23,439 nt of DNA from an uncultured Eubacteriales bacterium (GCA_900546315.1 URCP01000040.1:1-23439), one strand, 5' to 3'. Shown: positions 1-7,340, counted from the first letter of the stretch. Numbers and translations are program-made. The notes: a model not told the origin generated them from the letters alone.

Positions 1-10
1 AGAAGTGAAA

Positions 11-45
11 AACGGCGGGGGAGCTTGGCTTCTCCGTCTTTTTTT
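11..45 (+). terminator. Probable intrinsic terminator of an upstream gene
   Basis: An interrupted stem (ACGG and GGGAGC pairing with GCTTCT and CCGT, with G-U pairs and a small bulge) is followed by a run of seven T. It would end a transcript that enters from left of the window, whose gene is not visible. Confidence 0.55.
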
Positions 46-56
46 ACATTTTGGTA

Positions 57-85
57 TTGCAATTTGCGATGTGGTGTGATATAAT
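57..85 (+). promoter_or_regulatory. Sigma-A promoter of the Rpn nuclease gene
   Basis: TTGCAA (57-62), a 17-bp spacer and a perfect TATAAT (80-85) lie just before the ribosome site GGAGG (107-111) and the ATG at 118. The leader would be about 25 nt. Confidence 0.7.
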
Positions 86-117
86 AAAGATACAAAGACG
101 CAAAACGGAGGCAGAAC

Positions 118-936
118 ATGAGAACTGTCAAACCGAAGCTCGATATAGTCTTCAAGCTGGTCTTCGCGACGAAGGAGAACGAGGACATTCTGCGCGGGTT
201 CCTCGCCGATATGCTGCTGATAAAGCGCGGGGAAATCGGTACGATAATAGTCGAAGATCCCGAGGAACAGCCCGAGGAGGAGCGCGGAAAGCTCTGCCGG
301 CTCGACCTGAAGGTCACGATCGACGGGAAGATAGTGAATATTGAATTGCAGGTGAAGCCGGAGGAGTATTTCGGCGAGAGATCTCTCTTCTACTGGGCGC
401 GGATGTATACCGGTTCGCTGAAATCCGGCGACGGCTACGGCAGGACCCGCGAGTGCATTTCGATAAATATTCTGGGATTCAATATGTTTGACTGCGAAGA
501 ATACTGCTCGGAATTCGGGCTGTACGAGAGGAATCGCCGCGAGCTGCTGACGGATCGTCTGAAAATGTATTTCTACGAGCTTCCGAAGCTCGGAAGACAG
601 CTCGAAGATGACGACCCGCGCTGGCTGTGGCTGAAATTCATCAATTCCGAAAGTGAGGAGGAACTCAATATGATTGACAAAACCACAAAAGAACCCGAGA
701 TAAAAAAGGCGACAATGATCATCCGCAAGCTCTCGGCGGACGAGAAGGAGCGCCGACGTATTGAGAGATACGAGGATTCGCTGCATGACGACGCTACGCT
801 GAGGGATTCGTGGGTTAAAGAAGGAAATAATCAAGGACGCAAAGAACTCATGAACGAACTCATCGCGTCCGGGCTTTTCGACCCCGCTATGCTGAAGAAC
901 TTCGAAAAGGGCAATAATGGACAGCCGCAGGTCTGA
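118..936 (+). CDS. Rpn family recombination-promoting nuclease / PD-(D/E)XK transposase-like protein
   Basis: The 272-residue protein matches the pattern of the Rpn/PDDEXK_2 family (often annotated as putative transposase), known as DNA nucleases that promote RecA-independent recombination. The N-terminus has the family opening (KPKLDIVFKLVF, residues 6-17). A PD-(D/E)XK-type core is visible as Asp63, Glu76 and Gln78 (DLKVTIDG, then NIELQV), followed by the typical ARMYTGSLKSGDGY stretch around 94-107 and a charged helical C-terminus. The start is well placed: GGAGG six bases before ATG and a promoter 25 nt further up. The tail (after about residue 198) contains TMIIRKLSADE, a motif that recurs in the next ORF. 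No transposon ends were seen. Family assignment is confident; activity is not shown. Confidence 0.85.
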   Translation: MRTVKPKLDIVFKLVFATKENEDILRGFLADMLLIKRGEIGTIIVEDPEEQPEEERGKLCRLDLKVTIDGKIVNIELQVKPEEYFGERSLFYWARMYTGSLKSGDGYGRTRECISINILGFNMFDCEEYCSEFGLYERNRRELLTDRLKMYFYELPKLGRQLEDDDPRWLWLKFINSESEEELNMIDKTTKEPEIKKATMIIRKLSADEKERRRIERYEDSLHDDATLRDSWVKEGNNQGRKELMNELIASGLFDPAMLKNFEKGNNGQPQV

Positions 937-1105
937 AACCATGATTATCTGGAGGCTCTCGGCTGAGGAGACGAATCAACGTATCGGACGGGAATCAAAA
1001 ACAAGCGCGGAAACTTTGTACTTCGCCGATGACGACGAGGTCATGGAAATATCGGAGAGGCTGATCGGGCGGAACCGGAAGGTGTATGAGGAGCTCGCGA
1101 AATGA
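917..1105 (+). CDS. Small ORF resembling a duplicated Rpn C-terminal fragment
   Basis: A 62-residue ORF overlaps the end of the Rpn gene by 20 nt in another frame. AAAAGGG lies five bases before its ATG, so translational coupling is plausible. Residues 8-19 (ETMIIWRLSAEE) closely copy a stretch of the upstream Rpn tail (ATMIIRKLSADE). The C-terminal half (DDDEVMEISERLIG, ending in VYEELAK) is helical and acidic and has no counterpart in the upstream gene; it vaguely resembles short antitoxin-like proteins, which I cannot confirm. It could be a real small protein or a remnant of a second rpn copy. Confidence 0.45.
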   Translation: MDSRRSETMIIWRLSAEETNQRIGRESKTSAETLYFADDDEVMEISERLIGRNRKVYEELAK

Positions 1106-1165
1106 AGCAGGTTATGATTATCTGCCTTTCCCCCATGTTTCCACGTAAAAATTCCCGTCCCCCTC

Positions 1166-1194
1166 TTGACAACCCCGCGAAAATATGCTATACT
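1166..1194 (+). promoter_or_regulatory. Sigma-A promoter of the valS T-box operon
   Basis: TTGACA (1166-1171) and TATACT (1189-1194) are separated by 17 bp. An overlapping TATAAT at 1194-1199 has a worse spacing (22 bp). Transcription would begin near 1201, at the start of the T-box leader. Confidence 0.8.
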
Positions 1195-1200
1195 ATAATT

Positions 1201-1475
1201 ATATCAAAGGCAACGACGGGAAGGAGTACCCCCGCGCCCCGACGCACAGAGAGCCGCCGATCAGCTGTGAAGGCGGTCGTCAGAGCGGAGCGAAGTAGTC
1301 CCTGAGCCGCTGACGTGAACCCCGCTTGACTCAACTGCCGCGGAAAGTAATTTCAGCCGTGTTTCTCACGTTACAGAGAGGGGAAAGTGACTGCTTTCCG
1401 TCGAGTATAATGTCAGGTGGTACCGCGTTAACACGCCCTGACGGGCAGAAGTCCGTCAGGGCTTTCTGTCGTTTA
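1201..1475 (+). promoter_or_regulatory. T-box riboswitch leader of valS (valine tRNA sensing)
   Basis: The leader between promoter and valS has the marks of a tRNA-sensing T-box. Stem I contains an AGTA near 1227 and AGAGAGCCGCCGA, with the apical GCTGTGAA near 1264. The conserved T-box sequence AGGTGGTACCGCG is at 1415-1427. It is followed by a strong intrinsic terminator hairpin (GCCCTGACGG at 1435-1444 with CCGTCAGGGC at 1453-1462, then a T-rich tail). The likely specifier codon is GTC (Val) at 1298-1300, in the context GAAGTAGTCCCTGAG, which agrees with the gene controlled. By the known mechanism, uncharged tRNA-Val would stabilise the antiterminator and allow valS expression. The specifier call is by eye; the T-box itself is secure. 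Confidence 0.92.
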
Positions 1476-1501
1476 TTTCACCGAAGTAAAAGGAGTACAG
1501 A

Positions 1502-4147
1502 ATGAACACCGAAATCAATCTGCCAAAGAACTACGCGCCCTCCGAATTCGAGGACCGTATCTACGCCGGATGGTGCGAGAAGGGCTATTTCACGCCCGAG
1601 CGCGACCCCGAAAAGAAACCGTTTACCATCGTTATTCCGCCCCCAAACGTCACCGGACAGCTCCACATGGGGCACGCGCTTGACGAGACGCTTCAGGACA
1701 TCCTCATCCGCTACAAGCGTATGCAGGGCTTCTCCGCGCTTTGGGTTCCCGGAACCGACCACGCGGGAATCGCGACCCAGATAAAGGTCGAGGAGAACCT
1801 CCGCAAGAACGAGGGTCTGACCCGCTACGACCTCGGACGCGAGAAGTTCCTCGAGCGCGTCTGGGACTGGAAAAAACAGTACGGCGACCGCATCATCTCC
1901 CAGCTCAAGAAGCTCGGCTCCTCCTGCGACTGGACCCGCGAGAGATTCACGATGGACGAGGGCTGCTCGAAGGCGGTCAGGGAGGTTTTCGTCAACCTCT
2001 ACAACAAGGGGCTGATTTACCGCGGCAACCGCATCATCAACTGGTGCCCGCACTGCAAGACCGCCCTCTCAGACGCGGAGGTCGAGTACACCGAGCAGGA
2101 CGGACATTTCTGGCATATCCGCTACCCGTTCGCGGACGGCTCCGGAGAGGTCGTCATCGCGACGACGCGTCCTGAGACGATGCTCGGAGACACGGCGGTC
2201 GCGGTCAACCCGGACGACGAGAGATACAAGGACAAGATCGGCAAGATGCTCAGAATCCCGCTCGTCAACCGCGAGATTCCGCTCATCGCCGACGAGCACG
2301 CCGACAAGGACTACGGAACCGGCTGCGTCAAAATAACCCCCGCGCACGACCCGAACGACTTCGAGGTCGGAAAGCGCCACGATCTCCCGTTCATCCTCAT
2401 TATGAACGGCGACGGAACCATCAACGAAAACGGCGGCAAGTACGCCGGAATGGACCGCTACGAGGCGAGAAAAGCTATCGTCCACGACCTCGAGGAGGGC
2501 GGCTGGCTCGTCAGAATCGAGCCGCACAAGCACAACGTCGGCACCTGCTACAGATGTCACAACACCGTCGAGCCGATGACCTCGAATCAGTGGTTCGTCA
2601 AAATGGAGCCCCTCGCGAAGCCCGCGCTCGACGCCGTGCTCGAGGGGAAGACGCAGTTTGTGCCGGAGAGATTCACGAAGATTTACACGAACTGGATGGA
2701 GAACTGCCACGACTGGTGCATTTCGCGTCAGCTCTGGTGGGGACACAGGATTCCGGCTTATTACTGCGATAAGTGCGGCGAGATGGTCGTCTCGAAGACG
2801 GACGTCCACACCTGCCCGAAGTGCGGAGGGAAGATGCGTCAGGAGGAGGATGTGCTCGATACATGGTTCTCGTCGGCTCTGTGGCCGTTCTCGACGCTCG
2901 GCTGGCCTGAGAATACCGAGGATCTGAAGTACTTCTATCCGACGAACGTGCTTGTCACCGGCTATGATATCATCTTCTTCTGGGTCGCGAGAATGATTTT
3001 CTCGGCGATCGAGCACACCGGCGAGGTGCCGTTCGATCACGTGTTCATTCACGGACTCGTGCGCGACGAGCAGGGAAGAAAGATGTCGAAGTCGCTCGGA
3101 AACGGCGTCGATCCGCTTGAGATCATCTCGAAGTACGGCGCGGACGCGCTCAGATACGCTCTCGTGAACGGCAACTCGCCCGGAAACGATATGCGCTACT
3201 CGGACAAGAAGGTCGAGGCGGCGAGAAACTTCGCGAACAAGCTCTGGAACGCGTCGAGATTCGCGATGATGAACCTGACGATAACCGAGTGCGAGCTGCC
3301 TGACACCGCCGATATGGCGCTCGAGGACAAGTGGGTGATGTCGAAGCTGAACACGCTTATCGCGGAAGTTACGGCTAACCTTGACAAGTACGAGCTCGGA
3401 GTGGCGCTGGCGAAGATTTACGATTTCGTCTGGGATGTGCTCTGCGACTGGTACATCGAGCTTATCAAGCCGAGACTGTCCGAGGGAGACCTGACGGCGC
3501 AGAAGGTGCTCTGCCACGCGCTGACGACGTCGCTGAAGCTCCTGCATCCGTTCATGCCGTTCATTACCGAGGAAATATTCCTCGCGCTTCCGCGTGAGAA
3601 GGGCGACAAGGAGTCGATCATGATTTCCGACTGGCCGAAGGCTGACGCGCGGTATGATTTCGCCTCCGACGAGGAGAAGATGGCGTCGCTTATCGACGCG
3701 ATAACGCAGATCAGGAACCGCCGTCTCGAGATGGGCGTCGCTCCGTCGAAGAGGGCGAAGACGATCATCGTGACTGAGCGCACCGACACCTATAACGACG
3801 AGACCGCGAGATTCTTCGTGAAGCTGGCGGGCGCGTCGGACGTGATCTTCGCGCCGAAGTGCGACGATGAGTCGGCTGTGCAGATAGTGGCGCCGGGCGC
3901 GAACATCTTCATTCCGCTCGGAGAGCTGGTCGATTTCGCGAAGGAGCGCGCGCGCCTGACAAAGGAGCGCGAGAAGTGCGTCTCCGAGATAGACCGCGTG
4001 GACAAGAAGCTCGCGAACGAGGGCTTCGTCGCGAAGGCTCCCGCGCAGCTCATCGAGAACGAGAAGGCGAAGAGGGTCAAGCTCGTCGATCAGCTGGCGT
4101 CGATTGACGACGCGATCGCTAAGTTTGATGCGGCGGAGAAGAAGTAA
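1502..4147 (+). CDS. valS: Valine--tRNA ligase
   Basis: This 881-residue class I aminoacyl-tRNA synthetase charges tRNA-Val in the cytoplasm. The HIGH signature is HMGH at residues 55-58, within PPPNVTGQLHMGHAL. The KMSKS loop is at residues 527-531. Between them are the editing (CP1) region with TTRPETMLGDTAVAV and Cys clusters (CYRCH; YYCDKCGE with CPKCGG) that probably bind zinc. The WCISRQLWWGHRIPAY motif is typical of ValRS. The C-terminal about 65 residues (from FAKERARLTKERE) form the coiled-coil tRNA-binding arm specific to ValRS. Length is normal for the family. AGGAG six bases before ATG fixes the start. The gene is single, under T-box control, and closed by a terminator. Confidence 0.98.
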   Translation: MNTEINLPKNYAPSEFEDRIYAGWCEKGYFTPERDPEKKPFTIVIPPPNVTGQLHMGHALDETLQDILIRYKRMQGFSALWVPGTDHAGIATQIKVEENLRKNEGLTRYDLGREKFLERVWDWKKQYGDRIISQLKKLGSSCDWTRERFTMDEGCSKAVREVFVNLYNKGLIYRGNRIINWCPHCKTALSDAEVEYTEQDGHFWHIRYPFADGSGEVVIATTRPETMLGDTAVAVNPDDERYKDKIGKMLRIPLVNREIPLIADEHADKDYGTGCVKITPAHDPNDFEVGKRHDLPFILIMNGDGTINENGGKYAGMDRYEARKAIVHDLEEGGWLVRIEPHKHNVGTCYRCHNTVEPMTSNQWFVKMEPLAKPALDAVLEGKTQFVPERFTKIYTNWMENCHDWCISRQLWWGHRIPAYYCDKCGEMVVSKTDVHTCPKCGGKMRQEEDVLDTWFSSALWPFSTLGWPENTEDLKYFYPTNVLVTGYDIIFFWVARMIFSAIEHTGEVPFDHVFIHGLVRDEQGRKMSKSLGNGVDPLEIISKYGADALRYALVNGNSPGNDMRYSDKKVEAARNFANKLWNASRFAMMNLTITECELPDTADMALEDKWVMSKLNTLIAEVTANLDKYELGVALAKIYDFVWDVLCDWYIELIKPRLSEGDLTAQKVLCHALTTSLKLLHPFMPFITEEIFLALPREKGDKESIMISDWPKADARYDFASDEEKMASLIDAITQIRNRRLEMGVAPSKRAKTIIVTERTDTYNDETARFFVKLAGASDVIFAPKCDDESAVQIVAPGANIFIPLGELVDFAKERARLTKEREKCVSEIDRVDKKLANEGFVAKAPAQLIENEKAKRVKLVDQLASIDDAIAKFDAAEKK

Positions 4148-4157
4148 AAAACGAAAC

Positions 4158-4189
4158 CGGCAGAAGGGGAGACCTTTCTGCCGATTTTT
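4158..4189 (+). terminator. valS intrinsic terminator
   Basis: CGGCAGAAGG (4158-4167) pairs with CCTTTCTGCCG (4173-4183), with one bulged T, followed by ATTTTT. It lies 10 nt after the valS stop. Confidence 0.85.
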
Positions 4190-4232
4190 GAGTATGACTG
4201 TGGAGGATATGTGCGGTGGACGGTTGGAGAAG

Positions 4233-4259
4233 GGACAGTCGGGGACGCCTGTCCCTACA
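4233..4259 (-). repeat. REP-like repeat, reverse copy upstream of the transposase
   Basis: This 27-nt copy is the reverse complement of the repeat found four times inside the neighbouring transposase gene. It keeps the stem GGACAG/CTGTCC and the GGGGACGCC centre. Its left flank (from about 4208, ATATGTGCGG) also matches the flank of the reverse copy at 4808-4834, so the two reverse copies share about 45 bp. Confidence 0.85.
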
Positions 4260-4300
4260 GTTACGTGTTATACATTCGTATACGTATGAGGGTGATGAAA

Positions 4301-5035
4301 ATGAGCGAATTGAAAAAAAGGAAGACCCCGAGATGCCAGGGCTTTGATTACAATAGCGTCGGCGCGTATTTTATAACGATATGCACCCAAGACAGGCGCT
4401 GCGTCCTGTCTCACATTGTAGGGACAGGCGTCCCCGACTGTCCGCGCCCCACCCGCGATCAACCGACCATTGTAGGGACAGGCATCCCCGACGATCCGTG
4501 CCGATACAACGACGAACCGAACGTTGTAGGGACAGGCGTCCCCGACTGTCCGCGCCCCTGTCCGCGCCCCACCCGCGATCAATCGACAATTGCGGAGACA
4601 GGCGTCCCCGACTGTCCGCGCCCTCACCCTCAAACAAACAATGTACACCTTGAATTAACGACATACGGAGAGATCGCGGATAAATACATCAGACAATTGA
4701 ATGATTTCTATGATCACCTATCGATTGAGGATTACGTGATAATGCCTAACCATATTCATTTGCTGCTTTGCGTGAAAGAGAATATGTGCGGCGGAATGTC
4801 GGAGAAGGGACAGTCGGGGACGCCTGTCCCTACAAATGTTGAACGGGCAAATTCGGCGTGCTCGCGGTTTGTGTCGACATTCAAGAGATTTTGCAATAAG
4901 GAGTATGGCGGGAATATATGGCAGGCTCGTTTCAATGATCATATCATCAGAAACTGCGATGACTATGACAAACATATGAATTATATCCGCGAAAACCCGA
5001 TCCGTTGGTACTGCGACGAATTATACACGCGATAG
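4301..5035 (+). CDS. REP-associated tyrosine transposase (RAYT, IS200-like Y1 family) with internal REP insertions
   Basis: The 244-residue protein belongs to the HUH/Y1 transposases that act on short palindromic REP elements. The HUH pair is His151 and His153 (MPNHIHLLL). The likely nucleophile is Tyr228 in MNYIRENP, matching the tyrosine before the NP motif in E. coli RAYT. IWQARFNDHIIRN is the typical stretch before it. The N-terminus (GAYFITICTQDRRC, 21-34) is the usual first strand. Residues 39-110 are encoded almost entirely by four forward REP-like repeats, each read as VGTGVPDCPRP or a variant. Residues 169-178 (KGQSGTPVPT) come from a reverse copy. All repeat spacings are multiples of three, so the frame stays open. 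The start at 4301 is chosen because GAGGG lies about eight bases before it; upstream in-frame ATGs at 4286 and 4295 are alternatives. Catalytic residues look intact; function with the insert is unknown. Confidence 0.85.
   Translation: MSELKKRKTPRCQGFDYNSVGAYFITICTQDRRCVLSHIVGTGVPDCPRPTRDQPTIVGTGIPDDPCRYNDEPNVVGTGVPDCPRPCPRPTRDQSTIAETGVPDCPRPHPQTNNVHLELTTYGEIADKYIRQLNDFYDHLSIEDYVIMPNHIHLLLCVKENMCGGMSEKGQSGTPVPTNVERANSACSRFVSTFKRFCNKEYGGNIWQARFNDHIIRNCDDYDKHMNYIRENPIRWYCDELYTR
4417..4617 (+). repeat. Four in-frame tandem copies of the REP-like repeat inside the transposase gene
   Basis: The 27-nt cores start at 4417, 4471, 4525 and 4591, giving unit lengths of 54, 54 and 66 nt, all multiples of three. 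The third unit is 12 nt longer through a second copy of TGTCCGCGCCCC. Each core has a short hairpin stem (GGACAG with CTGTCC). Copies 1 and 3 are identical in the core; copy 2 (GGCATCCCCGACGATCC) and copy 4 (TGCGGAGACAGG) have diverged. The spacer ACCCGCGATCAA is shared by units 1 and 3. Confidence 0.9.
4808..4834 (-). repeat. REP-like repeat, reverse copy inside the transposase gene
   Basis: This is identical over 27 nt to the copy at 4233-4259 and is read through in frame as part of residues 169-178 of the transposase, between the HUH motif and the catalytic tyrosine region. The flank from 4783 (ATATGTGCGG) also matches the upstream copy. Confidence 0.85.
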
Positions 5036-5038
5036 CTT

Positions 5039-5079
5039 TGGCAATAAAAAGCCCATAAATTCAAGACTTTTTATTGCCA
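5039..5079. terminator. Perfect 13-bp inverted repeat after the transposase gene
   Basis: TGGCAATAAAAAG (5039-5051) and CTTTTTATTGCCA (5067-5079) form a perfect stem with a 15-nt loop, three bases after the transposase stop. There is no T-run after it on the plus strand. It may be a transcript end, or the end structure of the transposase element; both are possible. Confidence 0.5.
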
Positions 5080-5119
5080 GAACCTGAATTATACAGTGTT
5101 TACCAAGGAGAAAACGGAC

Positions 5120-5563
5120 ATGAAAACGAGATTTATTGCTATCCTGTCGCTTGCCGTAATGATCATCCTCTGTTCCTGCGGGGGCGGGGAAAGGCTCATT
5201 GAGACCGGGAACATTGTGAGCGTCTCGGTCGCGGCGGACGCCGCCAACGTCGAGCGGTATGAAGAGATGCCGGATGATGTGTCCATGCTCGTTTCCGCGA
5301 TAAACTCGCTCACGGACGACAAAAAAACGCCGTTCGATGACGGCGCTGGGTTTCCGGACGATACACGGGCGCTGACGGTGGATTTTGAGTACGCCGACGG
5401 CGGGCTCGTGATGCTGACGGTCTGGCTGTTCCCGGACGAAACCTGCGCGGTCAGGGTATTGCGGCATGAGAAGGATACTCAGAGCGTTCTGGCGGTTTTC
5501 GGAGTTAATGAGCCGGGGATTGCCGGGGACGCCGAGAGCGTGATGGCGCGGGTTTATAAATAA
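5120..5563 (+). CDS. Small predicted lipoprotein of unknown function
   Basis: The 147-residue protein begins with a lipoprotein signal (MKTRF, hydrophobic stretch, ILCSC lipobox with Cys20), so it is expected on the outer face of the membrane. The rest is acidic and looks like a compact alpha/beta domain (TRALTVDFEYADGGLVMLTVWLF is a clear strand pair). I do not recognise the family. An earlier in-frame ATG at 5096 would put charged residues ahead of the signal. AAGGAG at 5104-5109 lies about ten bases before 5120, which favours the later start. The gene stands alone, followed by a terminator, and faces the minus-strand gene that follows. Confidence 0.75.
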   Translation: MKTRFIAILSLAVMIILCSCGGGERLIETGNIVSVSVAADAANVERYEEMPDDVSMLVSAINSLTDDKKTPFDDGAGFPDDTRALTVDFEYADGGLVMLTVWLFPDETCAVRVLRHEKDTQSVLAVFGVNEPGIAGDAESVMARVYK

Positions 5564-5565
5564 AG

Positions 5566-5597
5566 AAAGGGGTTGCCGAAAAGCGACCCTTTTTGTA
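5566..5597 (+). terminator. Intrinsic terminator of the small lipoprotein gene
   Basis: AAAGGGGTTGC and GCGACCCTTTTT form a stem (one G-U pair) around CGAAAA, ending in a T-run. It lies three bases after the stop codon. Confidence 0.85.
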
Positions 5598-5660
5598 TTA
5601 TTTTTTCGCTTGTGCTGTCCTCACGCTCTACTTATGTAGACTTATGCATAAAGTGATTTC

Positions 5661-6227
5661 TCATCGGAAAGACGTACTCACCGGCGTGTTTTTTTTCAAA
5701 AGATAATCCGAGTACCGCTTGACAACATTGTTTACGGCTTGCAGCTTTTCCGGAGTGCCGTACCTGAGATCCTGCGGGATGGGTTCGATGTATTTTACGC
5801 CTGACGCGGAAACTATATATCCTGCGGAATCGCTTGCGATTGTTATGTGATTGCCTTCGATATATTCTTCGTCGGATTTTTCAATCAGCAGACCCTGACC
5901 AGCATAACCTCCTTTATAATCCTGCATGAGCGTAATGAGGAGAATCTTGCCGTCGTCGCGGAACGCGTAATAATCGCCGAAACGCAGTTCAATGTCTCCG
6001 TTTTCGTGAACGTAATAGAAGTTGAAGGGTCCGATTATGTCTCCGTAGCATTCCTCTGATTTTGCGAGTACGGTTACAGCTTTCTTCGCCTCCGGATTGT
6101 TCAGCGAGAAGTCGGTTTCCGGATTGATGATCTCCGGACGTGCGATCATGTCGGCGGAGACCGGCACGACGAAGATGATGATGGCGGTTACGAGGATCAG
6201 TACGATGCTTTTCAGATGCTTTTTCAT
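5661..6227 (-). CDS. Secreted protein of unknown function
   Basis: The 188-residue protein has a clear signal peptide (MKKHLKS, then a hydrophobic core, probable cleavage after VPVSA near residue 25). The mature part contains a small-domain pattern of strands (NFYYVHENGDIELRFGDYYAF; DGKILLITLMQDYKGG) and a basic C-terminus. No lipobox, cell-wall anchor or enzyme motif was seen, and I do not recognise the family. It has its own promoter (6283-6311) and a GAGG ribosome site six bases before ATG, so it is a single-gene unit converging on the lipoprotein gene at 5120-5563. Confidence 0.7.
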   Translation of the reverse strand: MKKHLKSIVLILVTAIIIFVVPVSADMIARPEIINPETDFSLNNPEAKKAVTVLAKSEECYGDIIGPFNFYYVHENGDIELRFGDYYAFRDDGKILLITLMQDYKGGYAGQGLLIEKSDEEYIEGNHITIASDSAGYIVSASGVKYIEPIPQDLRYGTPEKLQAVNNVVKRYSDYLLKKNTPVSTSFR

Positions 6228-6282
6228 GGTTTACCTCATTAAAATTCTGAAGCGTGGATTGTTGTGATCTCTCTGCAATGCT

Positions 6283-6311
6283 ATTATAGCATATACCCCA
6301 ATATTTGTCAA
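6283..6311 (-). promoter_or_regulatory. Sigma-A promoter of the secreted-protein gene
   Basis: On the minus strand, TTGACA (6306-6311) and TATAAT (6283-6288) are separated by 17 bp, a perfect consensus pair. The start codon lies about 55 nt downstream. Confidence 0.88.
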
Positions 6312-6335
6312 TAACTTTTTGAAATTTTTTGTCGA

Positions 6336-6644
6336 TTATTTTTCCGCAATGTTTCCCGCCGCCTCACGGTATTTCCTGATCATTACCCCCGCCTTGGCGA
6401 GCGAAAGTTCTCTCCCGTAAATGGCTCTCCCATCCTCATCATACCCGGCGAAATAAAGCTCTTCAAGCGCCTTTATCTCGTCTTCTGCCTCGCGTTCAAC
6501 CTGTTCCGCGACGTCCTCGGGCAGAGCGTCGCGCAGGGAATCAAGCTCCTCATACGCCGATTCGATCATCTCCGGCATCGTCTGATACCTGACAACCGGC
6601 GCGGCGGTCAGAGTGAGACATATCATCAGCGCGGCGCGGATCAT
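6336..6644 (-). CDS. Small exported or membrane-anchored helical protein, third gene of the barstar operon
   Basis: The 102-residue protein opens with a short hydrophobic segment (MIRAALMICLTLTAAP) that could be a signal peptide, although it has only one basic residue. The rest is acidic and helical (SAYEELDSLRDALPEDVAEQVEREAEDEIKALEELYFAG is one helical run in two halves). I do not recognise it. Its ATG overlaps the stop of the preceding 130-residue gene (ATGA), so the two are translationally coupled and part of one transcript from the promoter at 7341-7369. Confidence 0.6.
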   Translation of the reverse strand: MIRAALMICLTLTAAPVVRYQTMPEMIESAYEELDSLRDALPEDVAEQVEREAEDEIKALEELYFAGYDEDGRAIYGRELSLAKAGVMIRKYREAAGNIAEK

Positions 6645-7033
6645 ATTGTCACCTCCGGGCGAAAATCGTCAGCCGTGACGCAAAGCTCTGCGTAAACCTG
6701 CTCGTCCTTTTTCGTGAGGAACAGGCAGAGGAGCAGCTTCCGGTCTGACAGCGGCTTCGCCTCGAGGATTTCCGCGTCAAAGACGCCCGGCAGGTCGGCG
6801 AAGACTGTCCTTTCCGGCAGTTCTTCGGTTTTGTCGTCGATTGTCAGCGACAACTCGCGCGCGCCGGAGATGGTCACTCTGAGCGGCGCGATGTCCGGCA
6901 TTTCGTCCCGATAGCTTTCCTGCGCCCAGAGGCAGAGGTCTATCGAGAGAACGGCGGTGTCGGCGGAGCGGGTTATCATGATGAGTGAGCTGTCGTGAAG
7001 GCAGAAGCTGTCTGTGAGTTCGTGCGCGGTCAA
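6641..7033 (-). CDS. Uncharacterised protein of the barstar operon, immunity-protein-like in outline
   Basis: This 130-residue cytosolic protein has no signal or membrane segment. The N-terminal pattern FCLHDSSLIMITRSADTAVLSIDLCLW (residues 10-36) resembles small immunity or DUF proteins in which a His-Asp pair opens a beta-sheet domain, but this is only a resemblance. The middle has paired strands (LRVTISGARELSLTIDD). It starts two bases after the barstar gene stop and overlaps the next gene by 4 nt, so it is co-transcribed with both. A function in protecting against a toxin is inferred from context only. Confidence 0.6.
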   Translation of the reverse strand: MTAHELTDSFCLHDSSLIMITRSADTAVLSIDLCLWAQESYRDEMPDIAPLRVTISGARELSLTIDDKTEELPERTVFADLPGVFDAEILEAKPLSDRKLLLCLFLTKKDEQVYAELCVTADDFRPEVTI

Positions 7034-7035
7034 TT

Positions 7036-7311
7036 TTAGTTTCTTACCTCCGTCACAACCCCGTATTCCTCAGCTTCCCGGAACACCTCGATGATGCTTT
7101 CGAGGTAGCTTTTTTCGTCTTTCCTGACGCTCCCGGTCGAGAGCAGAACTACCCGGCACGGGGTCTCGATGTAACCGGTGAGCATATCCCAGAGGGCGTC
7201 GAGGTTGCCGCCGAACCAGTCCGGGAAATCGAGCGCGCGGGAGATCGGTGAGAAGATGTCCTCCCCGGCTTCGCGGTCGATGTCCGAGAAATCTATATGA
7301 AATGTCCTCAT
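7036..7311 (-). CDS. Barstar family ribonuclease inhibitor
   Basis: The 91-residue protein has the length and fold pattern of barstar, the inhibitor of the ribonuclease barnase. Residues 31-46 (DWFGGNLDALWDMLTG) match the barnase-binding segment, with the equivalents of barstar Asp35, Trp38 and Asp39 conserved. The C-terminal helix SIIEVFREAEEYGV also matches. It is the first gene of a three-gene operon with a perfect promoter and an AAGGAG ribosome site. No barnase-like ribonuclease is seen on either strand in this window, so the partner is elsewhere, or the protein serves as immunity against toxins delivered by neighbours. Confidence 0.9.
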   Translation of the reverse strand: MRTFHIDFSDIDREAGEDIFSPISRALDFPDWFGGNLDALWDMLTGYIETPCRVVLLSTGSVRKDEKSYLESIIEVFREAEEYGVVTEVRN

Positions 7312-7340
7312 TTCCGCTCTCCTTTCATTATTATAAATCT

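Noticed and set aside
1102..1305. 67-residue ORF after the small Rpn-like ORF
   Set aside because: Most of it lies across the valS promoter and T-box stem I, which fully explain the sequence; the protein has no family character.
4417..4617. Possible CRISPR array
   Set aside because: Repeat units are translated in frame inside a transposase, the spacers are partly repeated themselves, copies also occur in reverse orientation, and no cas genes are present.
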